From Cycas panzhihuaensis (lineage: Eukaryota; Cycadophyta): a stretch of DNA of 64,000 nt. Positions 49,396 to 59,779 of the stretch are shown here, in pieces (positions within the stretch are counted from its first letter, which is position 1; every line of letters begins with the position of its first letter). The position numbers were made by a program, and so were the translations under genes. Below the pieces are notes generated by a model. It was not told the DNA's origin, made no database searches, and worked only from the letters and a program-made list of their open reading frames with translations. Where the stretch lies: positions 141,553,741 to 141,617,740 of the forward strand of contig CM041465.1 of the NCBI GenBank assembly GCA_023213395.1, read 5' to 3'.

Positions 49396-51349
49396 ATGGA
49401 AGGTTACCCTTCCGATTGGGCCTACCATCCCATGACTCCGGGAACTCAGGAGTTCCCTTCATCTGTTCCGGAATCCGCCTATAAGGGCGAGGATTCCATC
49501 TACTACCCAGATGACCATTTCCACCCGGATGACTTTCGGCCTTCTGCTCGAGCAGCGGATGATTCGGACCCTCACGAGACTCACCACCCCACTGGCGAGC
49601 CTTACGAGGGGCGCCCGAAGGATCCCCTACTTTCGAAGTCCCTTCGACCTCGTATGGCTATGAGGATACCCCTCCGTAGCCTTGATCGAGGCGCTTAGCG
49701 GTCTTTCGCGGCTCGCCGTCGGTAGCCTCTGGGTGGTTTGCGAAATCTTTGCGCAACATAGCATCTTCTTCGTCCATGCCTGTGTCATCTATGACGATCG
49801 ACGTTTCTACCAAGCACACCGTCTGTCACAGGTACTACCGGCCCCAGGCGAGTCTTTGCTTGTTTCTAGCCGTGGTCCTACTTCCTCAGGACCCGTTCGT
49901 GGCGTGTCCTTCCCTCAACTCGGGGTTAGCATGCCAGGCCCAAACCAAATGCACGTGCCACCTCCGAACGTGGCACATGCGTTCCCTAGTAGGCCTCGAG
50001 GCCCTACTAGTGCTGCCACCGTGAGCCATGTAGGACCCACTCCTACATATGTCCAAAACCCGGTTGGTGGTCCTTCTCTTTACGTGCCCCCAGGCTATAC
50101 GTCTTAACCTTGGGGGCAAGGTAAGGGAAGCCATCTCCCTGTCTATGGAGTGGACCCGTTGCACCCATATGGGGTCGCGCCACCTACGGGTGGCCCATAT
50201 GGGCAAAACCTGGTCCCTCATCCTCCGTTTTCGACGTCCAGCGCGACTCCTGCTGCTGCGTCAGCGCAAGGGAGCGCGCCTCCTTTTCAGAGCTTCTACC
50301 CACAGCCCCCTTTCCAACAAGGGGCCTTTTCCCAAGGAGGGATAGGCCTACCACCCCCATCCATCCCGTTACAGGTTGTCGATCCATTAGCCCAGGCAAG
50401 GACACGTCCTTTCGTGGACTATAGGTCGACGCCCCTATCCATTGAGGCACTAAGGACTAACCTGCAACCTCACCCTCCTGAAGTTCCCAAATTCGACGGG
50501 ACTTCGTCACAAGACCCGACTGAGCGTGTACGCAGCTTCTCTATGGAGTGCATCGATTATTGGGCTTACGACCATATATTGATGAAGCTCTTCCCGCGGT
50601 CCTTGCAGGGCGACGCCCTCAAGTGGTTTTACCGCCTCCTTGCCCATTCAATCTCCTCATTCCAACAGTTAGTGGATGAGTTCGTCAACTACTTTGACGT
50701 AGCTCGCCCATTCGAAAGCGGAATGAAGGCGCTTCTGTCGCTTAAACAAGGTCACGATGAGATGAATCATGACTTTGTGTGACGCTTCCACGACCTTCTT
50801 TACTCCACCAATGCCACATTGCCCGAGGAGTTGAAGAGGGATCTCTTTGTCAATGCACTTCGCCCCGAGGTGCATGTGGAAGTCCTAAAGATGGGAGCGA
50901 CCATGTGTGACTCAGCCATCACGAGGTGTTTAGCTTTGGAGACCATTGAGATCCAAGCGGGACTCAAGAAACCTCCTAGGTCCTCGCAACGTCGCAAGGC
51001 GCCTCCTCCAGCGAAGGAGACCAAACCTTCGCAGCCCGCTAGGTCCACCTCTCATCCGACTGAGAGGACCCTAGATCCCCTTACCTCTGCCATTCGCTCA
51101 TTCGAGCGCACGATGAAGGAGTTAAAACTCCAACCTCCTTCATCGCCAACCTCCCATAAACCTGTCCAGCAGACTTCTCGTGCGATGCCCCCCAAAGGGG
51201 GTAACACCCAGTCTTCTCAAGCAAGGAGGACCGATCCTCCCCTTGAGAAGAGGTGGTGCTCCATCCACGGAGAATGTTTCCATGACGATTCGCATTGCCG
51301 GGCACAGCACCCACGCGACGCCCCACCGCGCGACTCGTCCCTGAAGTGA
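49396..51349 (+). pseudogene. Tat-2 gag, broken by one frameshift and two stops
   Basis: The start ATG at 49396 has a good context (GACCATGG). The first 100 codons (frame 1, to about 49690) are acidic and Pro-rich. A frameshift leads to frame 2, with a long Pro/Gly/Tyr-rich stretch (49700-50400), stop TAA at 50105 and stop TGA at 50780. The Retrotrans_gag capsid core lies at about 50470-50960: P-K-F-D-G-T-S-S-Q-D-P, Q-G-D-A-L-K-W-F, L-V-D-E-F, L-L-S-L-K-Q-G and E-L-K-R-D-L-F-V-N-A-L. The end, W-C-S-I-H-G-E-C-F-H-D-D-S-H-C at about 51256-51300, is a C-x-H-x-C-H-x-C knuckle-like motif. Confidence 0.85.
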
Positions 51350-51470
51350 CATCGAGGCCTAACCTCGATTAGCCCATTCATAGAGACCCGTTCCCCAAAC
51401 ATGGGGAAGCGGTCATGACTCTTGACAAAGGAATAACTGGAATCGGGATAGGTCTCCCGATCCCTGCCCT

Positions 51471-53570
51471 TTGCGTGGTAGAGGGAAGGGTGTGCAGAGG
51501 TCGCCTTCCCCTTCGCGATCCCCTGACCGCCGCGCTCCGTCACCTTCGCGGTCCCGTAACAAGGGAAAGAAGGTGATCCAGATGCTTGCGACCACTCCTC
51601 TTTACGCGCTAACCCGGTCTCAAGTCGTGAAGGAGGCACCAGGTGCCTTCGCATCTACCTCGCAGCTTGATCCTCCTCTGGAGGCCACTCCTCCGGAGAT
51701 TCCCGCGCTTCCCAAGACTATTCCCGTGTGCCCCGGGCTATTCGACTTTAGGAGAGCCCTTACCCAACCCACAGGGAGGGGTAAGCCTTTCTCCGTAGTC
51801 GAGGAGCTCCTTACTGTGGCTGCCGGGATGTCCATCATGGATGTCTTGAGAAGTTGCCCAGAGCAACGAGCGCTCCTCCTGGAAGCGCTTGGGTCGAATG
51901 ATGCGTCCGTTCATGCCTTAGGTACGACCCCAAGCGGTGAACCCATTATCTCCTTCGACCCCAGAGATCTTCCCGCGTCCAGTGGAAGGGAGTGCCAATG
52001 GAACTTCCCTTTCACCATCACGATAGATACTCCCGATTGCACGTTGCGAAGAACTGTCGTGGACAATGGTTCTTCCGTCAACGCCATGCCTTTGCGCGTT
52101 ATGCAAGAGCTTGGCGTTTCTGCCTTGGAACCCGTTCCATGGCGCTGTCAAGGTTATGACGGTACCGAGAAGACTCCCTTAGGATCTGTCTCGATACCCC
52201 TTACCCTCGAGGATAAGCCGGTCGTTACTGACATCGTCGTCCTCGATGTCGATGTTGATTACAACCTGCTTCTGGGTCGACCATGGCTTGACCAAATGGG
52301 AGCCGTGTGTTCCACCAGTTGGGGGCAACTTAAATTTGTCCATAATGGACAAATGAAAGTTATCCTCCATGACGATCACTCGCCAAACCGGCTAGGCCTC
52401 ACTTGTGCAAGCCATGGGCATACGAAGGGAAACAAACGCCCTTTCGACTATGTCTCGGCTTGCTCCATCGGAATTCCCGATCCCTCTTACCAAGAAGAAG
52501 GTCCCACACCTTCGTCTCCCGCGTTGACGCGCTTTGCCCCTATTGGCATCGGCAGCTATGGGTATCTCGCCGTGTTCGACGACGATGAGTCCCATAGTGA
52601 GGAGGAGAACCGTCCTCACCCGGTTTCGTTCCTCCGCGCTTGTGTGGGGCATCCTCCTAGTCCTAGGTTTCCTCTTATGACCCCTTTTGTTGTAGAGCTG
52701 GGCCACTTTCACATGTCACATGACATTGCGCATGTTGATCATCACGTTCTTGGCTCTTCCGCCCCATCACCTCCCGTAGGTGGTGATGTTGAGAGTTTCC
52801 CTCTTGCTTTTTATGAGGAACCTCTCCCTGACTCTCCTTCAGAGTCTCTTGCGGATAACGGGCAGTTTTCAGGCCATACCGGTCCTATCGCTCCCGCACC
52901 ATCCTTCGCCTCGCCCATCCGAAGTCAGGTCATCAATGGGGTGGACTACTTCGAAGACGACGAGGCTTTGCTGGAACACTTAGCTGGTTCCATGCTGATT
53001 TTGCCTCCTAGTCACCACAAGCTGGGCCATCAAAAGGTCTTAGCAATGGGGTCCACATTAGCCGACTCCATCCTTTCTCCCGTTTCCTCCCTTCCGGTTG
53101 ATCTCGCCCCTCTCCATTTCGAGGAGGGGAATGCCATGTGCATGGGGGCAACCCAGGATATAATCCTTGCCCCGGACAGGGTCATCAAGGTAGGAGCGGA
53201 GTGTACCCCTGATGAGGTGAGGGAATACACCCTCCTGTTCTGGGAATTCTGCGATGTGTTCGCGTGGGAATACTCGGACATGAAGGGCATTGACCCCTCC
53301 ATCGTCACGCACAACCTTACGACCTTCCCTGACGCTCGCCCCGTGCGTCAGAAGCAGCGTCCCCTTCACCCAAAGCTTTCGGCTGCCGTTAAGATGGAAG
53401 TTGAGAAGCTTCTGGAGGCAGGACTTATTTCCTCCATCGATTACCCCAAGTGGGTATCGAACATCGTTCCCGTTGCCAAAAAGAACGGGACCATTCGTAT
53501 TTGTGTCGATTTTCGCGACATAAACAATGCTTGTCCTAAGGACAACTTTCCTCTCCCCTTCATCGATTAA
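51471..53570 (+). CDS. Tat-2 protease and start of reverse transcriptase, 699 codons
   Basis: Long open frame. Residues 1-40 are Arg/Ser-rich. The aspartic protease is centred on V-V-D-N-G-S-S (catalytic D198, in the D-N-G-S form common in Tat elements) with the flap-side Y-N-L-L-L-G-R-P-W-L at 264-273. A variable spacer (about 300-570) follows. RT begins around residue 595 with D-V-F-A-W-E-Y-S-D-M-K-G-I-D-P and V-P-V-A-K-K-N-G-T-I-R-I-C-V-D-F-R-D-I-N-N-A, and breaks off at a TAA (53568) inside the L-P-F-I-D motif. RT continues beyond the stop in the same frame. Frame 0, against frame 2 for gag, so expression would need a frameshift, or splicing across 51350-51470. Confidence 0.88.
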   Translation: MRGRGKGVQRSPSPSRSPDRRAPSPSRSRNKGKKVIQMLATTPLYALTRSQVVKEAPGAFASTSQLDPPLEATPPEIPALPKTIPVCPGLFDFRRALTQPTGRGKPFSVVEELLTVAAGMSIMDVLRSCPEQRALLLEALGSNDASVHALGTTPSGEPIISFDPRDLPASSGRECQWNFPFTITIDTPDCTLRRTVVDNGSSVNAMPLRVMQELGVSALEPVPWRCQGYDGTEKTPLGSVSIPLTLEDKPVVTDIVVLDVDVDYNLLLGRPWLDQMGAVCSTSWGQLKFVHNGQMKVILHDDHSPNRLGLTCASHGHTKGNKRPFDYVSACSIGIPDPSYQEEGPTPSSPALTRFAPIGIGSYGYLAVFDDDESHSEEENRPHPVSFLRACVGHPPSPRFPLMTPFVVELGHFHMSHDIAHVDHHVLGSSAPSPPVGGDVESFPLAFYEEPLPDSPSESLADNGQFSGHTGPIAPAPSFASPIRSQVINGVDYFEDDEALLEHLAGSMLILPPSHHKLGHQKVLAMGSTLADSILSPVSSLPVDLAPLHFEEGNAMCMGATQDIILAPDRVIKVGAECTPDEVREYTLLFWEFCDVFAWEYSDMKGIDPSIVTHNLTTFPDARPVRQKQRPLHPKLSAAVKMEVEKLLEAGLISSIDYPKWVSNIVPVAKKNGTIRICVDFRDINNACPKDNFPLPFID

Positions 53571-54140
53571 ATAATCGATAAATGCAGTACAGGTTGAGTT
53601 ATGTCCTTGATGGGCGGCTTCTCGGCCACAACCGGATCCAAATCTCTCCCGAAGGCGTCACAAGAGGCGGCCTTCACCACACCATGGGGTGTCTTTGCCT
53701 ACAAGGCGTGCCCTTTGGTCTTAAAAATGCGGGGGCTACTGTCGAGAGCCATGCATTTTATCTTCCACGACCTCATCAACAACACGATGGAGGTCTTCAT
53801 GGACGACATGATGGGCCTGTCTCGCTCTAGAGCCCATCATCCCTCCGACTTGCACGCCATCTTCGCAAGATGCCGCAAGTACCATGTTAGTTTAAACCCG
53901 CTAAAATGCGTGTTTGCCGTTACTTCGGGCAAACTCCTTGGTTTCCTCGTGTCTCAACAAGGAATCCAAATCGATCTGGAAAAAGTCAAGGCGATCCTTG
54001 ACATGCCGCCGCCTAGGACCCAACGACAAATTAAGTCGTTCCTAGGCAGGCTTAGTTTCTTGAGGCGTTTTTTGGCAAACTTCGCCATAAACGCCAAGCC
54101 TCTTACAAACTTATTAAAGAAAGGAGCCCCTTTTGTCTAG
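53571..54140 (+). pseudogene. Tat-2 reverse transcriptase, continued
   Basis: RT palm and thumb after the stop at 53568. Frame 0 carries A-F-T-T-P-W-G-V-F-A-Y-K, the catalytic F-M-D-D (about 53799-53810, usually Y-V-D-D), L-N-P-L-K-C-V-F-A, L-G-F-L-V-S-Q-Q-G-I-Q-I and S-F-L-G-R-L-S-F-L-R-R-F. Short stretches between them fit only frame +1 (G-H-N-R-I-Q-I-S-P-E at about 53630 and F-G-L-K-N-A-G-A-T near 53715-53740). There are therefore at least two compensating small indels. The second catalytic Asp pair is kept. Stops occur at 53568, 53613 and 54138. Confidence 0.87.
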
Positions 54141-54574
54141 TCGGACAAGACCCAAAAGGCCTTCGTAGGGCTCAAGGAAGCTCTCGTTTCCGCTCCTACG
54201 CTGGCGCCTCCTCGCTTTGATAGGCCCTTCATCCTATATACCTCGGCAGAAGTGAGTCCACAGGCGCCATGCTCGCAGAGGACGGTCGAGGCAAGATGGC
54301 CATTTATTTCATCAGCCACACTCTCGTTGCCACTGAATTGAACTATCCCCCCACCGAAAAGGAATGCCTCTCCTTGGTCCGTGCGACCAAGAAATTTCGG
54401 CATTACCTGCTCGGTAATACAACCAAGGTGATCGTACAATCCGATCCCTTGCGTTACTTACTTACCCGTTCGGATTTGACAGGTAGGACGGGATGTTGGG
54501 TCGTCCTGCTTCAAGAATTCGACCTGCAGGTCGTCAACAGGAAGTCGAAGAAGGGAATGATAGTGGCAGAATAG
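54141..54574 (+). pseudogene. Tat-2 classical gypsy RNase H, catalytically degraded
   Basis: Follows RT. The first strand reads F-I-L-Y-T-S-A in frame 0 near 54229, so the position of the first catalytic Asp is Ser. After a one-base shift, frame 2 (from 54269) reads M-A-I-Y-F-I-S-H-T-L, Y-P-P-T-E-K-E-C-L-S-L (catalytic Glu kept), H-Y-L-L-G and Q-S-D-P-L-R-Y-L-L. It ends with G-M-I-V-A-E and a TAG at 54572 that separates it from integrase in the same frame. Loss of the first Asp is usual for the classical RNase H of Tat elements that have an extra RNase H. Confidence 0.82.
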
Positions 54575-54598
54575 TTAGCCGATGCCGCCATTCCCAAC

Positions 54599-55927
54599 AT
54601 GAGCGGCGTTCCTGTTGACAACTCCTTCCCGGACGAGTCCATTATGATCGTCCAGGAGGTTCTTCCTCACCCACTCGCCGATAACGAGTGGTATGGCGAC
54701 ATTGTGCGATATTTGACTCAGCAAGAATATCGCCCCAAAGCCAGCAACAAAGTTAGGTCGCGCATCCGCGCTACCGCTAGGCAACACCTCCTCATAGACG
54801 GGGTGTTGTACAAGAGATCTTTCGACGGGATCCTGCTTCACTGCGTCGCTCCTGATGAAGCGGACCAGATACTCCACGAGTGCCACCATGGCATTTGTGG
54901 GGGCCACTTTGGGGGCCAATCCATGGCCCAAAGGATCCTTCGTATGGGCTACTACTGGCTGTCCTTATTCAAGGACGCCCATGCTTGTGCCCTCAGATGT
55001 CGGCATTGTCAGGAGCACGCCAACGTCTCCCACGTGCCCTCCGAGGCGCTGCACCCTATCGTGTCTCCGTGGCCTTTTTCCCAATGGGGTTTGGACCTCA
55101 TTGGGGCTATATCGCCACCATCTTCCGCACAACATAAATATATCCTGACCGCCACCGAATACTTTACTAAATGGGCAAAGACAATCCCCTTGTCCACTAC
55201 CCCTGGCAAGACGATTGCCACTTTCGTCTACCAACACATTATCTGTCGTTTCGGAATTCCAGACATCCTAATTACAGATAATGGAACTCCCTTCTGTAAT
55301 AAGGAGATGGACGAATTGTGTGAGAAGTTTAAAATCTCGCATAAGACGTCATCCCCTTATTACTCCCAAGCCAACGGGCAAATCGAATCTTTCAACAAAA
55401 CGCTCATTGGCATCTTGAAGAAAACCGTTGCCCAGTTTCAAAGAGATTGGCATATCCAGCTCCCTTCCGCTCTATGGGCTTACCGTACCTCTATCCGGAT
55501 GGCTACCGGGATGACCCCATTCTGGTTAGTTTACGGAACCGAGGCGATACTCCCATTGGAAGTGGAGATCCCTTCTCTTCGAGTTTCCCTTCGAGGCCTC
55601 ATTGACGAGGAGTCTATTCGCCAGGCTCGCCTCCTAGACCTCGAAGCCCTGGATGAGAAGCGCTTAGCGGCTTACCAAGCGAACCTCGCCCGGCTCGCTT
55701 GCGAAAGGGCCACGACAAAGCGCCGTACTCGTCCTTTGTGTCACGGGGACCATGTCCTCAAATTGGAATATCTTTACGATCGCTTGGCCAAATTCGAGCC
55801 CAAGTGGGTAGGTCCCTTCGTCGTTCTCGACAGCCTCGATAACGGCGCATACAGGATCGCCACCTTGGACGGCTTGGAGTTTGAAAAAGCAGTCAATGGG
55901 AAATTCCTCAAGAAGTTCTACACGTGA
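54599..55927 (+). CDS. Tat-2 integrase, 442 codons, catalytic site intact
   Basis: Inserts the element DNA into the chromosome. The zinc-binding region has H97, H103, C134 and C137 (H-G-I-C-G-G-H-F-G-G and C-R-H-C). The catalytic core has D166 in W-G-L-D-L-I-G, D227 in L-I-T-D-N-G-T-P-F and E263 in Q-A-N-G-Q-I-E-S-F-N-K, an exact D,D-35-E spacing. Then come A-L-W-A-Y-R-T-S, G-M-T-P-F-x-L-V-Y-G-T-E-A and the C-terminal G-D-H-V-L-K-L. The end reads W-V-G-P-F-V-V. No chromodomain follows. It shares frame 2 with the RNase H, one TAG apart, so its ATG at 54599 is an internal Met of a former polyprotein. Confidence 0.95.
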   Translation: MSGVPVDNSFPDESIMIVQEVLPHPLADNEWYGDIVRYLTQQEYRPKASNKVRSRIRATARQHLLIDGVLYKRSFDGILLHCVAPDEADQILHECHHGICGGHFGGQSMAQRILRMGYYWLSLFKDAHACALRCRHCQEHANVSHVPSEALHPIVSPWPFSQWGLDLIGAISPPSSAQHKYILTATEYFTKWAKTIPLSTTPGKTIATFVYQHIICRFGIPDILITDNGTPFCNKEMDELCEKFKISHKTSSPYYSQANGQIESFNKTLIGILKKTVAQFQRDWHIQLPSALWAYRTSIRMATGMTPFWLVYGTEAILPLEVEIPSLRVSLRGLIDEESIRQARLLDLEALDEKRLAAYQANLARLACERATTKRRTRPLCHGDHVLKLEYLYDRLAKFEPKWVGPFVVLDSLDNGAYRIATLDGLEFEKAVNGKFLKKFYT

Positions 55928-56599
55928 TCTCCTCACCTTGCTCCGAAATGAGCTTAAACTACCATCTTGAATTGTCTCCATTCTTCCCAACCACGGGTAG
56001 AATGGCAATTTAAGATGGGTTTTCGGTTTTGCTTCCGGTTCCTCCCGCAGAACCTGCGTTCCCGTACACTCTTGGGAACCTTTGTCCTCCTACTTGGGCA
56101 TTCCCCAACTAGGACGATGCTGTGGAGTATCGTTACTCCACCCTCTCGTGCTTGTCGTTTCCTTCGCATATTCCGCTATGCTCCCCTGTGGACGTGCATG
56201 TTGCCCTATTTTCTAACCTCACACCTCTCGATCACCTCTGCTCACGGTGGATGTGTGTGCTCCTGTTAGACATACGGCCATACATGGAAGGAAACACATG
56301 TGTATTGCAACAAAATATTTACAGCAGAAATCTACATATCTACAAAATGTACACATATCAACATATAAATGTTTACAACATACAAAAATCATTCATACAA
56401 AATAAATCATACATGCTATCTCTATCATACATGATACACACCATTTCATGTCAAAATGGGGTTCCAGCTACCCCATGTGTATATATATACCAAAAAATGT
56501 CATAGTACATCGTGTATGTGGGAAGCCAGGATCCTTGCAGGGGGGGTACAATCATGTGAGCCTACATATGACCCCACAGGCCGTGCTTTCCCGTCAAAA
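55928..56599. other. Tat-2 untranslated stretch after integrase
   Basis: Starts with one copy of the Tat motif (CCGAAATGAGCTTAAACTACC, 55943-55963), 15 bases after the integrase stop. It then has GC-rich sequence and an AT-rich patch (56280-56490). No coding homology on the plus strand. It lies downstream of the 3' end of the antisense gene, so both transcripts converge here. Confidence 0.6.
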
Positions 56600-57234
56600 T
56601 CATACATGGGTGTCTCTAATCTCTGCTGCATCACGATCCGGGGTCCCATCCCGTGCATGTGATCCCTCTCCCGGGGACCACATCCCTGCGAGGCTCCTCC
56701 TAGGCCTCCGCAAGCTGCCTGTCTCGCTCTCCTCGTCCCGAGGTCGTCTCGGGGTCATGGCCGCCGTATGTGTGTGCATCCGGCTCCTGCTCGACCTCGA
56801 GACCATCTGCGCCACCAGCTGGTCGTAGCGGACCTGGATGTGGTCCCTCTCGCCTCGGAGTCCCTCCTCGACAGCTCTAGCCCTCTCCTCCGACGCCTTA
56901 AGGCGCTCCTCTAGGACTGCAAGGCGAGTGCTGATCCTCGTATCCCCTCCTGGCCCGCTCTAGCTCTCTGGAGCTGGGGTCCGTCCGCGCAGCTCATCTC
57001 GCTCGCCCCTGGTCATGTCGAGCTCTCGCTGCAGTTGCCCCCGGAATGCCATGTGCTCCTGGGTCTCTACAGCCCAGATGTCTCGTGCTCTCACCAATGG
57101 GGTGAATGCCTACATGTAGGCTCCCGCCAATCTGGGCGCATCCTCGGCCTTGATGGGCGGTTGCCCCTCTGCGTAGATCTGAGGGAACAACTCCCTCACC
57201 ATAGCCTCGACCAGTCTCTGAACCTCTGCTACAC

Positions 57235-57343
57235 CTGCCAATGTAACATGTCATGTGTCAGTGTGTATCCTCGATGCATATAGAAAAATGAAATCAAAGC
57301 TCGGTCTAGATGTCAAACGACTAAGGAAACGGTTAGGTCTCAC
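57235..57343 (-). other. Probable intron of the antisense gene
   Basis: On the minus strand the donor is GGTAG|GTGAGACC (57343 is the first intron base) and the acceptor is CATTGGCAG|GTGTAGC. Removing 109 bases keeps the frame from the acidic tail of exon 2 into the coiled-coil frame of exon 3. The size is normal for plants. Confidence 0.6.
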
Positions 57344-58574
57344 CTACCGTGGCCGCCGGATCCTCTACTCGGGCGACATCCTCCTCTCCTGGCTCCCCGC
57401 CAGCTGCCGGTGCCTCATCCTCAGGCACATCCTCTGCCTCTGCCTCATCTCTGGCAAGGACTGGCTCGACTCTCGCCCCTCCAGATCTCCTCGCGATCCG
57501 GAGCCTGCGCCCCCTGGTCTCTGCCGCCCTGCTCGTCTCCGCAGCTCCTGATGGGCCTGCCCCTCCTGTGGCAGCTCCGGATGGTCCTGCTGCATCCCCT
57601 GGTGACTGTGATGGACCTGCCTCTCCCGCAGGTCGTGATGGGCCAGCCCCATCTCCCCCGTCATCACTGTCATCGCCCCCATCGTCATCATCGTCGTCGC
57701 TGTCCTCGATGGGTGCTCCTGCTCCTCCTGCTGCGTCATCACTCGCCCACCTCACTGCTGCAGCCTTGGAGTGCGCCCGCGTGATGCAGCCGGAGTGAGG
57801 AGGTCGAGTGATGTCGCGTCGACCGACCGGCGGACATGGGCCTGGTCCTCCGTCCCCCAGAATCTCGTCTGCCACCTGTGGACCATCGGGGCCCACCTCG
57901 CTATGGGGAGTGGCCCCCCTGTTGGTGCCACTACCGCAAAATGATCAAAAAACTAGCACTGCAGCAACGTGCTGTATGAGAATCCTCCTCTACCCGACCT
58001 CCTGATAGTATCTAGTTGGGCGACGAGGTTCGCCGTAACTAGGGTAGGCCAATCCATCCTCTCGCCAGCCTCACACCGGCATGCTGCGTCCACCCATACT
58101 CCTGGGATCTCTCTATAGTTCTGTTTCCGGGAGATCCGGAATAGAATGCATAGCAAAATGAGCTTCCTCGCCCGAGGAATCCCTGACATAATCTTTATGC
58201 GGAGGGGCTCCCCTCCGCTACCACCTGTCTCCCCCCATGAAGAACTGAGCCGCCTCCCTGTGTGCTGCCTCATTGCTAGGCAGCGTCCTCAGTCTCACAA
58301 GTCTCCCTGTCGCCGGCACCCCTAGGATCCGTCTAATATCCTCCGGGGCGATGGTGATATCTCCTATCTGAGGCAAGTGAAACACGTGCCTCCTTCTGTC
58401 CCAGTGCGACACTATGTCCACTAGGAGTCGCTGATCCGATGTGAACTGGGGGGCCTTCAGGGCCTTGTACAGGCCGCATCTCTTCAGGATCGTCCTGTCC
58501 TCCTCCGTCGACATCTCCAGGTAACTCAGGATAGGCATGCCGACGTTCTCGCGATTATCCACCGCGATAACTGC

Positions 58575-59059
58575 CTGCAATCAGCAAAAGTCAGTCAGAG
58601 TTAGTCTCCTAGCAGTCACCTAGGCTCCTAGCTGTCTTGTCAGTTGTTTTCTCTGGTCTTGAGGGCTGTTTGGGCCCCCGTTCTTGTTTTTCTGATTTTC
58701 TACCTGCGTACCGCTCCAAATTTAGCGGTACCGCTAAGTTTGGAGCGGGCCCCGCGGCGATCTTTTTCCTTCCTGCGATCCCGCGACCAAGATCACAGTG
58801 CCGCGATTTTGGCCGCGGCACCACCGGCAAGACCCTAAAAAAGGGGGGTTTTGGCTCGAAAAATCAGAAATTCTTGTGGTGGACCCCATGTGGGGCCCAC
58901 CGGGACCAGTGGCCATGCCTGGGTCCCGCCTCTTAGGGTCAATTCGGACTCCGAGAGGCCTCTAACCGCCCATAAGGGGCATAAAAAACATTCAAATTTA
59001 ATTAAAAAGCAATAAATTTTAAATTTCGAAATGACGAAGGTTTCGTTAGATCCACTCAC
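58575..59059 (-). other. Probable 5' intron of the antisense gene
   Basis: On the minus strand a strong donor CCA|GTGAGTGG is followed 485 bases later by the acceptor GATTGCAG|GCAGTT. It contains an AT-rich patch (58985-59035), as plant introns do. The exon before it has no clear coding sense. Confidence 0.5.
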
Positions 59060-59241
59060 TGGATGTGGCCTGACGGTCGCTATAGCGTCTCCAAGATCGC
59101 GATGACTGTCTCCTCGCGCGAATCCGACGGTCGGATCGTCCTCGGCGTGCCTTTGAAATCAGGTAGCGCTCTGCATCGTAGGGAAAAGGCTCTAGTTTCG
59201 CACGAGAGCCGGTGAAAATGAATCTGATTTTCATTCGCTTT

Positions 59242-59250
59242 CCTTATATA
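59242..59250 (-). promoter_or_regulatory. TATA box for the antisense gene
   Basis: Minus strand reads CGCCTATATAAGGAAAGC, a textbook plant TATA box. Transcription would start about 25-30 bases further, near 59220, which fits exon 1. The sequence is inside the element and not in the LTR, so the antisense gene would have its own promoter. Confidence 0.6.
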
Positions 59251-59779
59251 GGCGGGGGCCCCAGCGGGCACTTCTTCCGTTTTTGGCCTCATGACAGTCG
59301 TTGGGACCGTCTCATCGCGCTGATAACCTTTGCCTTCTGGCCCTGTCACCCGTTGTGCTCCATGGACGCCCTTCCTGCCTCCTCTTGCGAAGGCATTTAT
59401 GGCGCCTCATGGTCGCACTTTTTGGAGGGCCCTTTTTCATCGTTTTGTGCGCTGCTCCCGTGCGTGCCCGAGTTTATATTCGTTTAGCTCGTTTCGTCGC
59501 TCCAGACTCATTTTCGCAGCCCTTTTTCGCTCCTGGGGCCCCCAAAGGAAATGCTCCCCCGTCTGGGGGCATGTTTTACTTCCCAAAGTAACTTTTGGGG
59601 ACCCCAGGGCGCCTTTTCTCCGCCTACTCCCAGTCGGTGCCCTGATTGCTTGCTCTCGTTCTCAGGTAACCTCATTGCTAGGTCCTCCTACCCTTCTCGG
59701 CCCGCTTCGTGCTTGCTATTCGAATCTTTGTTTTTGCTCGCATCACTATTCGTTTGCTGCCAGAGCCTAGTACCCGACC
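59251..59779. promoter_or_regulatory. GC-rich region between the divergent genes
   Basis: About 530 bases between the antisense TATA box and the plus-strand RNase H start. C/T-rich on the plus strand (many CTTTTT, CGTTTT and GCCC runs). No clear plus-strand TATA box. It could act as a shared promoter, but that is inferred from the arrangement only. Open frames on both strands here look compositional. Confidence 0.35.

Larger units (their letters stand above)
56600..59220 (-). pseudogene. Antisense plant-mobile-domain-like gene with introns
   Basis: Minus-strand gene. Exon 1 (about 59220-59060, probably untranslated) ends at a CCA|GTGAGT donor. Exon 2 starts at 58574 after TTGCAG; its first ATG is at 58538. 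It reads L-K-R-C-G-L-Y, L-V-D-I-V-S-H-W, H-V-F-H-L-P-Q-I-G-D-I-T-I-A-P-E-D and I-L-G-V-P-A-T-G, the plant mobile domain pattern (FHLP-GE-TITLEDV--LLGL). After a frameshift near 58220 come L-I-L-L-C-I-L-F-R and D-W-P-T-L-V, like plant transposon-type proteins, then an acidic Asp/Gly/Pro tail. A 109-base intron (57343-57235) joins exon 3 in frame. Exon 3 has a Glu/Arg-rich coiled coil and a basic end. Stops near 57114, 56960 and 57938. The role in the element is unknown. Confidence 0.72.

Noticed and set aside
57349-57798. 149-codon plus-strand frame rich in Ala, Pro and Ser
   Set aside because: Shadow of the acidic low-complexity tail of the antisense gene; the minus frame continues a recognised core and a splice-compatible exon.
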